DNA from: Mycoplasmatota bacterium
Lineage (GTDB): Bacteria > Bacillota_I > Bacilli_A > MAG-NZ
Length of the DNA stretch: 64,000 nucleotides
NCBI GenBank assembly: GCA_018394315.1
Contig: CP074575.1
Location: 771,501 to 835,500 of the forward strand
Reading direction: 5' to 3'
Part shown: positions 46,656 to 55,584 of the stretch, one piece after another
Layout: every line of letters begins with the position of its first letter
How positions within the stretch are numbered: the first letter of the stretch is position 1
The notes under the pieces: model-generated
The model's input: the letters and a program-made list of their open reading frames with translations, nothing else
Databases searched by the model: none
Told to the model about the DNA's origin: nothing
Position numbers and translations under genes: made by a program

Positions 46656-46886
46656 ATGGAAAGAGGAAATTTTCGTAGAAGACGAAGAAAAGAATGTTTC
46701 TTTACAAAAAATAATGTAAAGCATATTGATTATAAAGATGCAGATTTACTTAGAAAGTATATTTCTGATCGTGGTAAAATCTTACCAAGAAGAATTACTG
46801 GTACGAAAGCTAAATACCAACGAAAATTGGCAACTGCAATTAAAAGAGCTAGACATATGGCATTAATTCCATTTGCTAAACAATAA
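46656..46886 (+). CDS. rpsR: 30S ribosomal protein S18
   Basis: It partners S6 on the 30S platform. The 76 residues start with an Arg-rich segment ([14 protein letters not shown]), followed by [20 protein letters not shown] and [20 protein letters not shown]. It has one cysteine only, so it is not the zinc-bearing paralogue form. SD AAGGAGG. A terminator follows. Confidence 0.98.
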   Translation: MERGNFRRRRRKECFFTKNNVKHIDYKDADLLRKYISDRGKILPRRITGTKAKYQRKLATAIKRARHMALIPFAKQ

Positions 46887-46896
46887 TTGATTAAAG

Positions 46897-46924
46897 TGAT
46901 TTTCAATAGAAAATCATTTTTTTT
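46897..46924 (+). terminator. Terminator after rpsR
   Basis: TGATTTTC (46897-46904) pairs with GAAAATCA (46909-46916), loop AATA, followed by eight T. Confidence 0.9.
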
Positions 46925-46936
46925 ATCATCTTTAAG

Positions 46937-46945
46937 TGATATAAT
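46937..46945 (+). promoter_or_regulatory. Extended -10 promoter of gdpP
   Basis: TG-A-TATAAT at 46937-46945. The -35 position falls in the terminator T run and has no match. Confidence 0.6.
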
Positions 46946-46970
46946 ATAGAATAATGAGTGAGGTGTTTTC

Positions 46971-48944
46971 ATGAGTAAAAATGGACTTATTAGACTAATA
47001 TTTATTTTTATATTATTAGTTGGGAATATTATAGCAATTTATTTCATACGAACAACAGATCACAAGACTTATTACGTAATTGCTTTAGTTATAATTCTGA
47101 GTGCTCTTTATTTTCTTAATGAAGATGAAGTTAAAAAAAATCAAAATAGGATATTCTGGCTAGAAGATAAACTGAGTCAAATGAATCAAATAACATATCA
47201 AGCAAAGCGTGCAGGAGAGATTTCTTTGAATGAATTTCCTGTCGGTGTTTTTATTTTCGATGATTTTTATGAAATTAAGTGGAGTAATAACTTTGTTTTA
47301 AAGTTGTTTGGTAGTAGTATGATTGGGAAAAAACTTAATTCATTAAGTGAAGAGATTATAAGAAATGTTGAAGAGAGTAATAGTAATTTTATTATAGAAA
47401 TAGGCAATAAGACTATATCATTTGAATATAATCAAGAATTTAGTGTTCTTTATTTTTTTGATATTACTGAAAATGTCAATTTAAATAAAAGGTATTTAAG
47501 TAAACGACTAACATTAGGTTATTTAGCATTAGATAATTTAGATGAAACTCTTGCGAATTTGGATGTACAAGAGCGTACAACAATTCAAGGTAAGTATTTC
47601 TCTAAGGTTGGTGAATGGGCAGATGAATATGATATTTACCTTAAAGCCTTGTCTAGTGAAAAGTTTCAGTTACTTATGGATTACTCACAACTAAAGGATA
47701 TTATTGAAGACGATTTTTCGATTCTTTCTGAGATAAGAAGAATTTCTAATGAAAATCATTATCAAATAACTGGGAGTCTAGGTATTGCGTGTTGGGATGA
47801 GAATTATGTTGAATTAGGAGATAGAGTTAATGAAGCACTAGATATTGCTTTTGACCGAGGTGGCGATCAAGCAGTAGTAAATATCCAAGGACAACCCATT
47901 AGATATTTTGGAGGAGTTTCAGAAACTGTTGAAAAGAGATCAAGAGTTAAAGCTAGAATGGTGTCTGGACAATTACTTGAACTTATTAATCAAAGCGAGA
48001 ATGTTTTAGTGATGTCTCATATACAACCTGATCATGATGCTTTAGGGGCAATGGTAGGTATTATCAAATTAGCTGAATATTTGGGTAAAGAAATTAAGGT
48101 TGTTATTGATGGCGACAATATAGATGTTGCTGTTGAAAAATTATTGTCAAGATTATTAGAAGAAGATGAAAGAATGAACAATATTTTCGTTTCTAAGGAT
48201 CAAGCAAAACAATCTATAACAACTGATACGTTAATTGTTATAGTTGATACAAATAATCCCGCAATTATTTATTCTTCGGAGTTATTAAATAATAATTGTA
48301 AACGAGTAATAATTGATCATCATAGACGTGGTAAGGATATGATTGAGAGAGCAGAACTGATTTATATTGAACCTTATGCTTCAAGTAGTGTAGAGTTAAT
48401 TGTTGAGTTAATGCAATTTTATGAGTCTGAGTTGAATATTTCTTCTACAGAAGCTACATTAATGTACATTGGTATAGTAGTTGATACCAATAATTTCTCT
48501 TATAGAACGGGTTCTCGAACTTTTGATGCAGCATCATTCTTGAGACTATATGGTGCTAATTTGACAAAGGTGAAAATGTATCTAAGAGAGGATTATAATG
48601 ACTACATGACTCAGAGTAGGTTACTATCTGATGCAGAAGTTTATTTAAGAAGATTTGGTTTAATTGTAACTGATGAGATATTATCAAGAGTTTCGTTAGC
48701 AAAGCTTAGTGATAGACTTTTAATGATTGATAATATAGATGCTTCATTTGTAATTGGAAAATTGTCGGAAGACGTTGTGGGAATAACTGCGAGAAGTTTT
48801 GGAGATGTAAACGTTCAAGTGTTGATGGAGAAATTTAATGGTGGAGGACACTTACATAGTGCAGCTGCTCAAATAGAGATGCAAGTTGATGAGTGTTACG
48901 AAGCCTTGAGAGATTTGTTAGATGAATTAGGGGAAGGTGATTAG
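46971..48944 (+). CDS. gdpP: Cyclic-di-AMP phosphodiesterase GdpP
   Basis: It hydrolyses c-di-AMP, the messenger that controls potassium and osmotic balance and, in other species, beta-lactam tolerance. The 657 residues have the family layout: two N-terminal transmembrane helices ([20 protein letters not shown], then [16 protein letters not shown]), a small PAS domain, a degenerate GGDEF-like domain without a GGDEF signature, then DHH ([31 protein letters not shown]) and DHHA1 ([13 protein letters not shown]). Neighbours rplI and dnaB match Bacillus yybT-rplI-dnaC. SD GTGAGGTG. Confidence 0.95.
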   Translation: MSKNGLIRLIFIFILLVGNIIAIYFIRTTDHKTYYVIALVIILSALYFLNEDEVKKNQNRIFWLEDKLSQMNQITYQAKRAGEISLNEFPVGVFIFDDFYEIKWSNNFVLKLFGSSMIGKKLNSLSEEIIRNVEESNSNFIIEIGNKTISFEYNQEFSVLYFFDITENVNLNKRYLSKRLTLGYLALDNLDETLANLDVQERTTIQGKYFSKVGEWADEYDIYLKALSSEKFQLLMDYSQLKDIIEDDFSILSEIRRISNENHYQITGSLGIACWDENYVELGDRVNEALDIAFDRGGDQAVVNIQGQPIRYFGGVSETVEKRSRVKARMVSGQLLELINQSENVLVMSHIQPDHDALGAMVGIIKLAEYLGKEIKVVIDGDNIDVAVEKLLSRLLEEDERMNNIFVSKDQAKQSITTDTLIVIVDTNNPAIIYSSELLNNNCKRVIIDHHRRGKDMIERAELIYIEPYASSSVELIVELMQFYESELNISSTEATLMYIGIVVDTNNFSYRTGSRTFDAASFLRLYGANLTKVKMYLREDYNDYMTQSRLLSDAEVYLRRFGLIVTDEILSRVSLAKLSDRLLMIDNIDASFVIGKLSEDVVGITARSFGDVNVQVLMEKFNGGGHLHSAAAQIEMQVDECYEALRDLLDELGEGD

Positions 48945-48945
48945 A

Positions 48946-49386
48946 ATGAAAGTGATTTTATTAGTTGATGTTAAAGGTAAAGGGAAAAAGGGTGACGTTA
49001 TTAATGTAGCTAATGGTTATGCCAATTTTCTTTTTAAGAATAAGCAAGCTATTGTAGCAAATAGTGAAAATGTTAATTTGTTAGAAAAAGAAAAGCAATT
49101 AGTAAAGGATAATGAAGAGAAAAGAATAATGGAAATGAATGAACTTAAAAGTTTTATCGAGGCGAATCCAATTTCTATTAAAGTAAGAACTGGTAAAGAG
49201 GGTAAAGTATTCGGTACAGTTAGTACTAAGCAAGTTGTAAGTGCATATCTTAAAAAATATGATAAAAAGATTGATAAGAAAAAGTTTAAAACTGATGAGA
49301 TAATAAATACTTTAGGTACATATGACTTAAAACTAGAATTACATAAGAAAGTTATTGCTACATTGAAAGTAAGAGTAGAGGAATAA
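48946..49386 (+). CDS. rplI: 50S ribosomal protein L9
   Basis: It binds near the base of the L1 stalk and affects reading-frame maintenance. The 146 residues have the N-terminal domain ([20 protein letters not shown], then [13 protein letters not shown]), a long central helix and the C-terminal domain. I chose ATG 48946, one base after the gdpP stop, with the SD GGGGAAGGTG inside gdpP. It is coupled to gdpP and followed after 3 bases by dnaB. Confidence 0.96.
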   Translation: MKVILLVDVKGKGKKGDVINVANGYANFLFKNKQAIVANSENVNLLEKEKQLVKDNEEKRIMEMNELKSFIEANPISIKVRTGKEGKVFGTVSTKQVVSAYLKKYDKKIDKKKFKTDEIINTLGTYDLKLELHKKVIATLKVRVEE

Positions 49387-49389
49387 GTC

Positions 49390-50745
49390 ATGAAAAAGAT
49401 GCCTTTTAATTTAGAAGCTGAACAGTGCGTATTAGGCGCTGTTTTAATTGATGAAAATACTATTAGGAGAGTTAGTCAAAGACTAGAAAAAGAAGATTTT
49501 TATAAAGTAGCTCATCAACACATTTTTGATGTGATGGTTTATCTTGATAATCAAGGTACAGATATTGACTATACAACCATCTTAGAAGTTCTTACTAACA
49601 AGGGCTTTGAAAGAGAAGTTGGTGGAATTGATTACTTAGTTGAGCTAAGTAATATTTTACCTACTGCAGAAAATGTTGATAGCTATATTGATATAGTTAA
49701 GAATAAGGCTTTATCAAGACAAATAATATCTATGGCAACTAATATTGCAGAGGCATCATATAAACAAGATATTTCTACTGAGGAATTGATTGAATTAACT
49801 GAAGAGAAAGTCTTTGAGGTTACAAAGAAGAGAAAATCAGCTGATTTTAGAAGAATATCTAGTGTTGTTAAGGATGTAATTGTTGGTATTGAAAAAAATA
49901 AGAACTCCGATGGAGAACTGACGGGTGCTTCAAGTGGATTTGTTGATTTTGATAATTCTACTTTAGGATTGCAAAAAGGTGATTTAATCATTTTAGCAGC
50001 ACGTCCTGCGATGGGGAAAAGTGCATTTGCGATTAATATCGCTTATAATGTTGCTAAACAAGGTAAGCATGTAGCAATATTTTCATTAGAGATGAGTGCT
50101 GAGCAAATTGTTACTAGACTATTAAGTAGTGTATCTACAATTAATAATATGAAGATTAGAAGTGGTAATGTTTCTTCTAAGGAGTGGCAAAAAATAGAAT
50201 TTGCTGGTCATAGTCTAAGTAAATTGAATATATATTTTGATGATGAATCAGGATCTAAAATAACTGACGTTTATGCAAAGTGTAGACAGTTAGCTCAAGA
50301 TGACAAACTTGATTTTATAGTCATTGATTATTTACAATTATTAACTGGATCTGGAAACTATGGTGGAAATAGAGTAGTTGAAGTTTCTGAAATATCAAGA
50401 AAACTAAAAAATCTTGCTCGTGATTTGAATATCCCTGTACTTGCACTTTCACAATTATCTCGTGGGGTTGAGACTAGACAAGACAAAAGACCAAATATGT
50501 CTGATTTACGAGAGTCAGGATCTATTGAGCAGGATGCTGATATCGTTATGTTTTTGTATCGTGACGATTACTATGATGAGGATTCAGCTGAAAAAGGTAA
50601 GGTTGAAGTTGATATAAAGAAAAACCGTTCAGGTAGTATCAATAAATTTGAAGTATTATTTGCGAAAGAAATAGGTTTGTTTAAGAATTTGAGCAGAGTA
50701 CCTAGAGAACCGCAGGGGAAGGACAGAAGTGATTTTGATTTCTAG
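49390..50745 (+). CDS. dnaB: Replicative DNA helicase
   Basis: This hexameric 5'-3' helicase acts at the replication fork (called DnaC in Bacillus). The 451 residues have the N-terminal primase-binding domain (PFNLEAEQCVLGAVLID) and the RecA-like core with Walker A ARPAMGKSAFAINIA, Walker B FIVIDYLQLL and the later DLRESGSIEQDADIVMFLYR. No intein is present. It is translationally close to rplI (3-base gap) with SD AGAGGAATAAG. Confidence 0.98.
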   Translation: MKKMPFNLEAEQCVLGAVLIDENTIRRVSQRLEKEDFYKVAHQHIFDVMVYLDNQGTDIDYTTILEVLTNKGFEREVGGIDYLVELSNILPTAENVDSYIDIVKNKALSRQIISMATNIAEASYKQDISTEELIELTEEKVFEVTKKRKSADFRRISSVVKDVIVGIEKNKNSDGELTGASSGFVDFDNSTLGLQKGDLIILAARPAMGKSAFAINIAYNVAKQGKHVAIFSLEMSAEQIVTRLLSSVSTINNMKIRSGNVSSKEWQKIEFAGHSLSKLNIYFDDESGSKITDVYAKCRQLAQDDKLDFIVIDYLQLLTGSGNYGGNRVVEVSEISRKLKNLARDLNIPVLALSQLSRGVETRQDKRPNMSDLRESGSIEQDADIVMFLYRDDYYDEDSAEKGKVEVDIKKNRSGSINKFEVLFAKEIGLFKNLSRVPREPQGKDRSDFDF

Positions 50746-50753
50746 GTGAAGTA

Positions 50754-52109
50754 ATGAAAAAGAATGATTTAACTCAAGGAAATATACTGAAAAAAATATT
50801 GTTAGTGGCAATTCCTGCCGTATTAACATCTTTAGTTCAGATGACATATAATTTAACTGATATGTTTTGGATATCTCAAGTAACAAACATTGGAATTGAT
50901 AATACAAAAGCATTAGCTGCGGTAGGTACCGCAGGATATTATTTATGGTTTGGTTTTGGGATTATTCTACTAATTAAAATAGGTTTAGATGCATTTGTAC
51001 CACAATGCGTTGGAAAGAATGATGAGTTGACTTTGAATGAATATGTGGTCAGTGGGATATTATTTATTCTCGCATTAGCATTTATTTATAGTATGATAGG
51101 GTACTTTTTTAAGGATACTATAATTGGTATATTTAACTTAGAGGACCCGGTAGTTGTAAAGTATGCGGTAAGTTATTTATCTATAATGTCTTTATTCATA
51201 TACTTTCATTTTTTAAATCCAGTGATTGCTTCTATTTTTAATGGATTAGGTAAGACGGTTGTACCGTTTGTTATTAGTTCAGTAGGTGTTTTACTTAACA
51301 TAGTTATAGATCCAATATTTATTATTACGTTTAAGATGGGAGTAAGTGGCGCTGCAATTGCTACTGTTATATCTCAAGGAGTAGTAACTATCATTTTCAT
51401 CGTCTTATTTATTTCAAATAAACGACCAATAAAGCTTAATTTTACTAAATTTAGATTAAGTAGGGTCAAAGAAATTATAAAAGTAAGTTTTCCTATATCA
51501 GTCCAAAGCATTTTTTTTACTTCTATTGCCTTATATTTAGCTGTGATAGTTGCATCATTTGGAAATGAGGCACTAGCCACACAGAGGATAGGAACGCAAA
51601 TTGAGTCACTTGCATGGATGGTTGCAGGAGGATTTAGTGTTGCTTTGGCAGCATTTGTAGGACAAAATATTGGGGCAAAAAAATATGATAGAATTGAAGA
51701 AGGATATTTTAAAGCACTTAAACCCATAATCATATATGGAATGTTAGTAAGTACTTTACTATATACAGGTAGTTCCTATTTGTATAAAATATTTAACCCA
51801 AGTAATGAAGTATTACGGTTAGGTACTGAGTATTTAAAAATATTAGGTATTTCACAACTATTTATGGTAATTGAAATAGCTACTCAAGGAGCATTTAATG
51901 GTGCTGGGAAGAACTTTCCTCCATCAATTATTGGTATCATTTTTAACGCCATAAGAATACCAGCAGCTATCTTATTAGCAAAAGAGTATGGAATATCTGG
52001 TGTATGGTGGGCAATAACAATATCTTCAGTATTTAAAGGTATAATCCTTCTATTATGGTGGATATTATTTATGAAAAAACGAAGATATGTTAGAATAGAA
52101 ACAAAATGA
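50754..52109 (+). CDS. MATE family efflux transporter
   Basis: It exports cationic compounds or drugs by H+ or Na+ exchange. The 451 residues form about 12 transmembrane helices in two homologous halves. The start NILKKILLVAIPAVLTSLVQ followed by YNLTDMFWISQ is the classic MATE helix 1-2 sequence. FNGLGKTVVPF and FNGAGKNFPPS are the matched loops of the two halves. SD TAGGTGAAGTA just after dnaB. The substrate is not predictable. Confidence 0.92.
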   Translation: MKKNDLTQGNILKKILLVAIPAVLTSLVQMTYNLTDMFWISQVTNIGIDNTKALAAVGTAGYYLWFGFGIILLIKIGLDAFVPQCVGKNDELTLNEYVVSGILFILALAFIYSMIGYFFKDTIIGIFNLEDPVVVKYAVSYLSIMSLFIYFHFLNPVIASIFNGLGKTVVPFVISSVGVLLNIVIDPIFIITFKMGVSGAAIATVISQGVVTIIFIVLFISNKRPIKLNFTKFRLSRVKEIIKVSFPISVQSIFFTSIALYLAVIVASFGNEALATQRIGTQIESLAWMVAGGFSVALAAFVGQNIGAKKYDRIEEGYFKALKPIIIYGMLVSTLLYTGSSYLYKIFNPSNEVLRLGTEYLKILGISQLFMVIEIATQGAFNGAGKNFPPSIIGIIFNAIRIPAAILLAKEYGISGVWWAITISSVFKGIILLLWWILFMKKRRYVRIETK

Positions 52110-52138
52110 ATATGTTATTTAAATTATTGGAGGTTACA

Positions 52139-52165
52139 ATGTTTGAGTTGGTGCAATTTTATTAG
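52139..52165 (+). CDS. Possible leader mini-ORF before prfA, ending in UAG
   Basis: ATG 52139 is preceded by a good SD (TTGGAGG, five-base spacing) and encodes the octapeptide MFELVQFY, then TAG. The next gene encodes RF1, the only factor that reads UAG. It may be a control peptide or a chance ORF. Nothing else is seen in the 102 bases between the MATE gene and prfA. Confidence 0.4.
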   Translation: MFELVQFY

Positions 52166-52211
52166 GTTATCATGATTCAAAGTTTTAATAAATATAATTA
52201 TGGAGGGAATC

Positions 52212-53273
52212 ATGTTAGATAGACTAAAAGCAATAGAAAAAAGATATTTGGAGATTAATGAAAAACTTATGAGCCCAGATATCGTTAAAAATATTAAAAG
52301 TATGACAGAATTATCAAAGGAACAACGCTCTTTGGAAGAGACTGTAAATTTATATAGAGAATATGTAAAAGTATTAGATGAAATTGAGTCTTTAAAAGAG
52401 ATGACGAAGGATGAAGATGTTGAAATAAGAGATATGGCGGAAATAGAATTATCCGAACTTAAAGATAAGCCAAGGATAATTGAAGAAAAACTGCAAGTAC
52501 TTCTTATACCAAAAGATCCAAACGATGAGAAGAACGTTATTGTTGAGATTCGAGGTGCCGCAGGTGGAGATGAAGCAAATATATTCGCAGGTGATTTATA
52601 TAGAATGTACACTAAGTTTGCTGAGCAAAAAGGTTGGAAATTAGAGGTTTTAAACTCTGAGGAATCAGGAACGGGTGGATTTAGTAAAATAGAGTTCTTA
52701 GTTTCAGGTGATGGAATATATTCTCAAATGAAATATGAGTCAGGGGCTCACCGTGTTCAAAGAGTTCCTCAAACTGAATCTCAAGGAAGAGTTCATACTT
52801 CAACTGCAACCGTATTAATAATGCCAGAAGCTGAAGAAGTAGAAGTAGATTTGGACATGAATGATGTACGTGTCGATACATTTTGTTCTAGTGGACCTGG
52901 AGGTCAAAGCGTAAATACTACTAAGTCTGCGGTAAGAGTTACTCATGAGCCGACTGGAATTGTTGCAAGTTGCCAGGATGGTAAAAGTCAACATGAGAAT
53001 AAAGCGAGCGCATTAAGAATATTACGTACTAGAATCTACGATGCAGCGATGCAGGCAAAGCTTGCTGAAGAAGGTGCTGAGAGAAGAAGTAAAATCGGTA
53101 CTGGTGATAGAAGTGAAAAGATTAGAACATATAATTATCCACAAAATAGAGTGACTGACCATAGGATTGGATTTAGTATTCTTCAACTTGATCGAGTTAT
53201 GGAAGGTAAGGTTTCACCTATAGTAAATGCTTTAATAGCAGAAGAGCAAGAAAGAAAACTTAAGGGAGAATAA
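52212..53273 (+). CDS. prfA: Peptide chain release factor 1
   Basis: It terminates translation at UAA and UAG. The 353 residues have the N-terminal coiled domain (LDRLKAIEKRYLEINEKLMS), the codon-recognition domain and the GGQ motif in SSGPGGQSVNTTKSAVR, target of the methyltransferase PrmC encoded next. I chose ATG 52212 after GGAGGG (52202-52207); the frame from 52200 overlaps that SD. A mini-ORF ending in UAG lies upstream. Confidence 0.98.
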   Translation: MLDRLKAIEKRYLEINEKLMSPDIVKNIKSMTELSKEQRSLEETVNLYREYVKVLDEIESLKEMTKDEDVEIRDMAEIELSELKDKPRIIEEKLQVLLIPKDPNDEKNVIVEIRGAAGGDEANIFAGDLYRMYTKFAEQKGWKLEVLNSEESGTGGFSKIEFLVSGDGIYSQMKYESGAHRVQRVPQTESQGRVHTSTATVLIMPEAEEVEVDLDMNDVRVDTFCSSGPGGQSVNTTKSAVRVTHEPTGIVASCQDGKSQHENKASALRILRTRIYDAAMQAKLAEEGAERRSKIGTGDRSEKIRTYNYPQNRVTDHRIGFSILQLDRVMEGKVSPIVNALIAEEQERKLKGE

Positions 53274-53284
53274 TTCTCTCTTTT
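53264..53284 (+). terminator. Weak hairpin at the prfA stop
   Basis: GGGAGAA (53264-53270) pairs with TTCTCTC (53274-53280) across TAA, with one wobble, then TTTT. It overlaps the prfA stop codon and may partly reduce readthrough to prmC. Confidence 0.4.
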
Positions 53285-53302
53285 AAGAATTTGGGGTGAG
53301 TT

Positions 53303-54148
53303 ATGAAATACTTTGAATTGCTTAATCATGGAACAAACCTTTGTAATGATAATAAAAAAGAAGATAGTGTGGTGAAAATCCTACTATTAGATGCTTCAAA
53401 GATGGAGAGTCACTTGTTGTTGGCGAATCTAAATGAAGAAGCCCCAAGAGAAATTGAGAATAAATTCATTCAAAATCTGAACAAGTTTATTTTTGAGAAT
53501 ATTCCTATTCAACACTTAACTGGAGTAGAATACTTTTTTGGATACGAGTTTATTGTAAACGATTCTGTACTAATTCCTAGATTTGAGACTGAAGAGTTAG
53601 TTAGTAATTTATTATACACTTATGATGAAGTCTTTGGTGGGAGTGCTGTGGATGTAGTTGACGTTGGAACTGGATCAGGGGCGATAGCAATTAGTTTAGA
53701 TTTAGAAGAAAAAAATATGAATGTAGTTGCGACTGATATTAGTAGTGATGCATTAGAAGTTGCAAAAGATAACAATAAGAAATTAGGTTCTAGTGTTGAA
53801 TTTATTTTAGGGGATATGTTAGAGCCATTATATGGTAGGAAATTTGATATTTTAGTATCTAACCCACCTTATATTCCATCAGATGAGGTGGTCGACCCAT
53901 TAGTTTTTGATAACGAACCACATATAGCATTGTTCGGTGGAAGTGATGGATTAAAATTTTATCGTAAGATATTAGAAGAATCTCATAAAATATTAAGGGT
54001 TCCTAATGTTATCGCTTTTGAGCATGCATATGATAAGGGATATGAAATGAATGAGTTAGTAAAATCTTTCTTTCCTAATTCAGAAATAAGACTTCTTAAG
54101 GATTTGCAAGGGAAAGATAGAATGACTATTATTATAAATTGGAGGTAA
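53303..54148 (+). CDS. prmC: Release factor glutamine methyltransferase
   Basis: It N5-methylates the Gln of the GGQ motif of RF1 and RF2. The 281 residues have the helical N-terminal substrate domain (IPIQHLTGVEYFFGYEF), motif I VVDVGTGSGAIAISL and the catalytic VSNPPYIPSDEV. It directly follows its substrate gene prfA, a near-universal pair. SD GGGGTGAG. Its last codons contain the SD (GGAGG) of the next gene. Confidence 0.96.
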   Translation: MKYFELLNHGTNLCNDNKKEDSVVKILLLDASKMESHLLLANLNEEAPREIENKFIQNLNKFIFENIPIQHLTGVEYFFGYEFIVNDSVLIPRFETEELVSNLLYTYDEVFGGSAVDVVDVGTGSGAIAISLDLEEKNMNVVATDISSDALEVAKDNNKKLGSSVEFILGDMLEPLYGRKFDILVSNPPYIPSDEVVDPLVFDNEPHIALFGGSDGLKFYRKILEESHKILRVPNVIAFEHAYDKGYEMNELVKSFFPNSEIRLLKDLQGKDRMTIIINWR

Positions 54149-54150
54149 AA

Positions 54151-54462
54151 ATGGAAAAACTCACAGGTATTTTTATTGGTAACATATGGTTTGTGATAGG
54201 ATTGATTTGGTTTTTGAAGAGAATCGGAGGTAAGAGCAACTCATCAGCAAAACCCAATATTAGAAATAATATTGAAAGAGTTTCAAGAGAAACTAATATT
54301 TCAAGCACAAGTAGTGTTAATAAGGTACTAGAAAATCCAGGAATTGAACAAGCAAGTCTTAATTCTTCAGAGGATCTTAAAAATTTATACAAAGCAGGTA
54401 TTATTTCTAAAAAAGAGCTAAGAGAGCAAATGAGTCGCCGTCATGAAAAAAATAAGTATTAA
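54151..54462 (+). CDS. Small single-pass membrane protein, unknown function
   Basis: I do not recognise a family with confidence. The 103 residues have one N-terminal transmembrane helix (TGIFIGNIWFVIGLIWFLKR), a low-complexity Ser/Asn-rich linker and a short helical end (EDLKNLYKAGIISKKELREQ). That end recalls a SHOCT-type oligomerisation motif (LxxLxxxGxITxxEF). ATG 54151 follows GGAGG inside the prmC stop region. It overlaps ywlC by 20 bases. Bacillus has another small membrane gene (ywkF) near this position. Confidence 0.7.
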   Translation: MEKLTGIFIGNIWFVIGLIWFLKRIGGKSNSSAKPNIRNNIERVSRETNISSTSSVNKVLENPGIEQASLNSSEDLKNLYKAGIISKKELREQMSRRHEKNKY

Positions 54463-55036
54463 GAGTTTAAATTCCTTCAATCTAGAAGGTAAAATTATTG
54501 CCTTTCCTACTGATACTATTTATGGTGTTGGAGCATTGATTAATGATAAGATAGGAATTGATAAGATATATTCAATCAAAAATAGAGATTACTCAAAGCC
54601 TCTTGCAGTTTTAATTAGTGATCTATCTGAATTACCTAATTTAATTGAAGATCCTGAATTAGTTGAGAAGGTTAGTAACTTTTGGCCTGGTCCTATAACG
54701 TTTATCTTTAAAAAGAAAAACGTGCCTAGTTTTATTACTAGTGGCCTTAATACAGTTGGGATACGAATTCCTAATAGTGAAGTTGCTTTAAGTGTTCTTA
54801 AAAGATATGGACCACTTGCGGTCACTAGTGTGAATCTATCTGGTGAACATAGTGCTAAAAATATTGAAGAAGTAATGGAATTTGATATTGACTATGTAAT
54901 AACTGAAAAAGAGAATAGTATTGACATTGCATCTACAATTGTTGATATTTCCACAAATCCTCCTTTATTATTACGAGAAGGAGCAATATCTTATAAGGAT
55001 TTACAAAGTGAATTTCCAAATATTAGGAAAAACTGA
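54443..55036 (+). CDS. ywlC: L-threonylcarbamoyladenylate synthase, short TsaC-type
   Basis: It makes the threonylcarbamoyl-AMP used for the universal t6A37 tRNA modification. The 197 residues are a single YrdC domain (IIAFPTDTIYGVGALIND, KIYSIKNRDYSKPLAVLIS, SVNLSGEHSA). Bacillus YwlC has an extra C-terminal Sua5 domain that is absent here, so this is the short TsaC form. It is read from ATG 54443 within the end of the previous gene. A terminator hairpin that covers the SD of spoIIR follows. Confidence 0.93.
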   Translation: MKKISIKSLNSFNLEGKIIAFPTDTIYGVGALINDKIGIDKIYSIKNRDYSKPLAVLISDLSELPNLIEDPELVEKVSNFWPGPITFIFKKKNVPSFITSGLNTVGIRIPNSEVALSVLKRYGPLAVTSVNLSGEHSAKNIEEVMEFDIDYVITEKENSIDIASTIVDISTNPPLLLREGAISYKDLQSEFPNIRKN

Positions 55037-55047
55037 ATAGTTTATAG

Positions 55048-55085
55048 ACACCTGGACAAGTTATTCTTGAGGCAGGTGTTTTTTT
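55048..55085 (+). terminator. Terminator after ywlC that contains the spoIIR SD
   Basis: ACACCTG (55048-55054) pairs with CAGGTGT (55073-55079), with an inner CAAG/CTTG stem and loop TTATT, then seven T. AGGTG in the 3' arm (55074-55078) is the only SD for the ATG at 55086. Confidence 0.85.
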
Positions 55086-55571
55086 ATGAAATATATAGTG
55101 ATCTTATTAATCCTCCTTGCAGTTGTCTTTAAAACTAATTCTACTGAGGAAGAGGAGTTTAGAGTTAGAATCATTGCTAATAGTAATTCAGAATATGATC
55201 AAATGATTAAACAAGAAGTAAAAAAAAACATATTAAGTACATTATCTAAGGTAAGCGATGATAAAGTAGAGTTTATTGTCTCTAATCCAAAGTTAATTGA
55301 CCTTGTTGTTTCTGATACTACTGAGGAAGCTGGTTATAACTACGATATAAGTTATGGGGAAAATTATTTTCCTACCAAAACAATTGAAGGGATAATGTAT
55401 CCGAGCGGACATTATCAGTCTCTTGTGATCACTCTTGGAAGTGGTTTAGGTGAAAATTATTGGTGTATATTATATCCCAACGCTGTGGAAAATGGAGAAA
55501 ATGTTGAATATAAAATATATCTATTTGAGAAGCTTAAGTCATATTTTAGTAATTCTAAAAATAACATATAA
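55086..55571 (+). CDS. spoIIR: Stage II sporulation protein R homologue
   Basis: In Bacillus, SpoIIR is secreted by the forespore and triggers the SpoIIGA protease to process pro-sigma-E in the mother cell. This 161-residue protein has a signal peptide or anchor (KYIVILLILLAVVFKTN) and the family blocks in order: RVRIIANSNSEYDQMIKQEV, then NYFPTKTIEGIMYPSGHYQS, then LGSGLGENYWCILYPNAV. It is shorter than the Bacillus protein (about 220), mainly at the C-terminus. The locus (prfA-prmC-x-ywlC-spoIIR-rpiB-upp-atp) is also that of Bacillus. The SD is enclosed in the upstream terminator hairpin, and I see no forespore-type promoter in the short gap. Confidence 0.87.
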   Translation: MKYIVILLILLAVVFKTNSTEEEEFRVRIIANSNSEYDQMIKQEVKKNILSTLSKVSDDKVEFIVSNPKLIDLVVSDTTEEAGYNYDISYGENYFPTKTIEGIMYPSGHYQSLVITLGSGLGENYWCILYPNAVENGENVEYKIYLFEKLKSYFSNSKNNI

Positions 55572-55584
55572 AAAGGGGGGTTAA

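Noticed and set aside
52193-52198. TATAAT just before prfA
   Set aside because: Transcription from it would start near 52205, inside or after the SD GGAGGG (52202-52207), so it cannot serve as a normal promoter; no -35 is present.
52124-52612. Minus-strand ORF of 162 codons opposite prfA
   Set aside because: It lies antisense to a well-conserved gene, its translation is Ser/Phe/Ile-rich with no domain, and no promoter or SD is seen. The same applies to similar antisense ORFs opposite rplI (49017-49391), the MATE gene (51374-51733) and rpoB (24569-24919).
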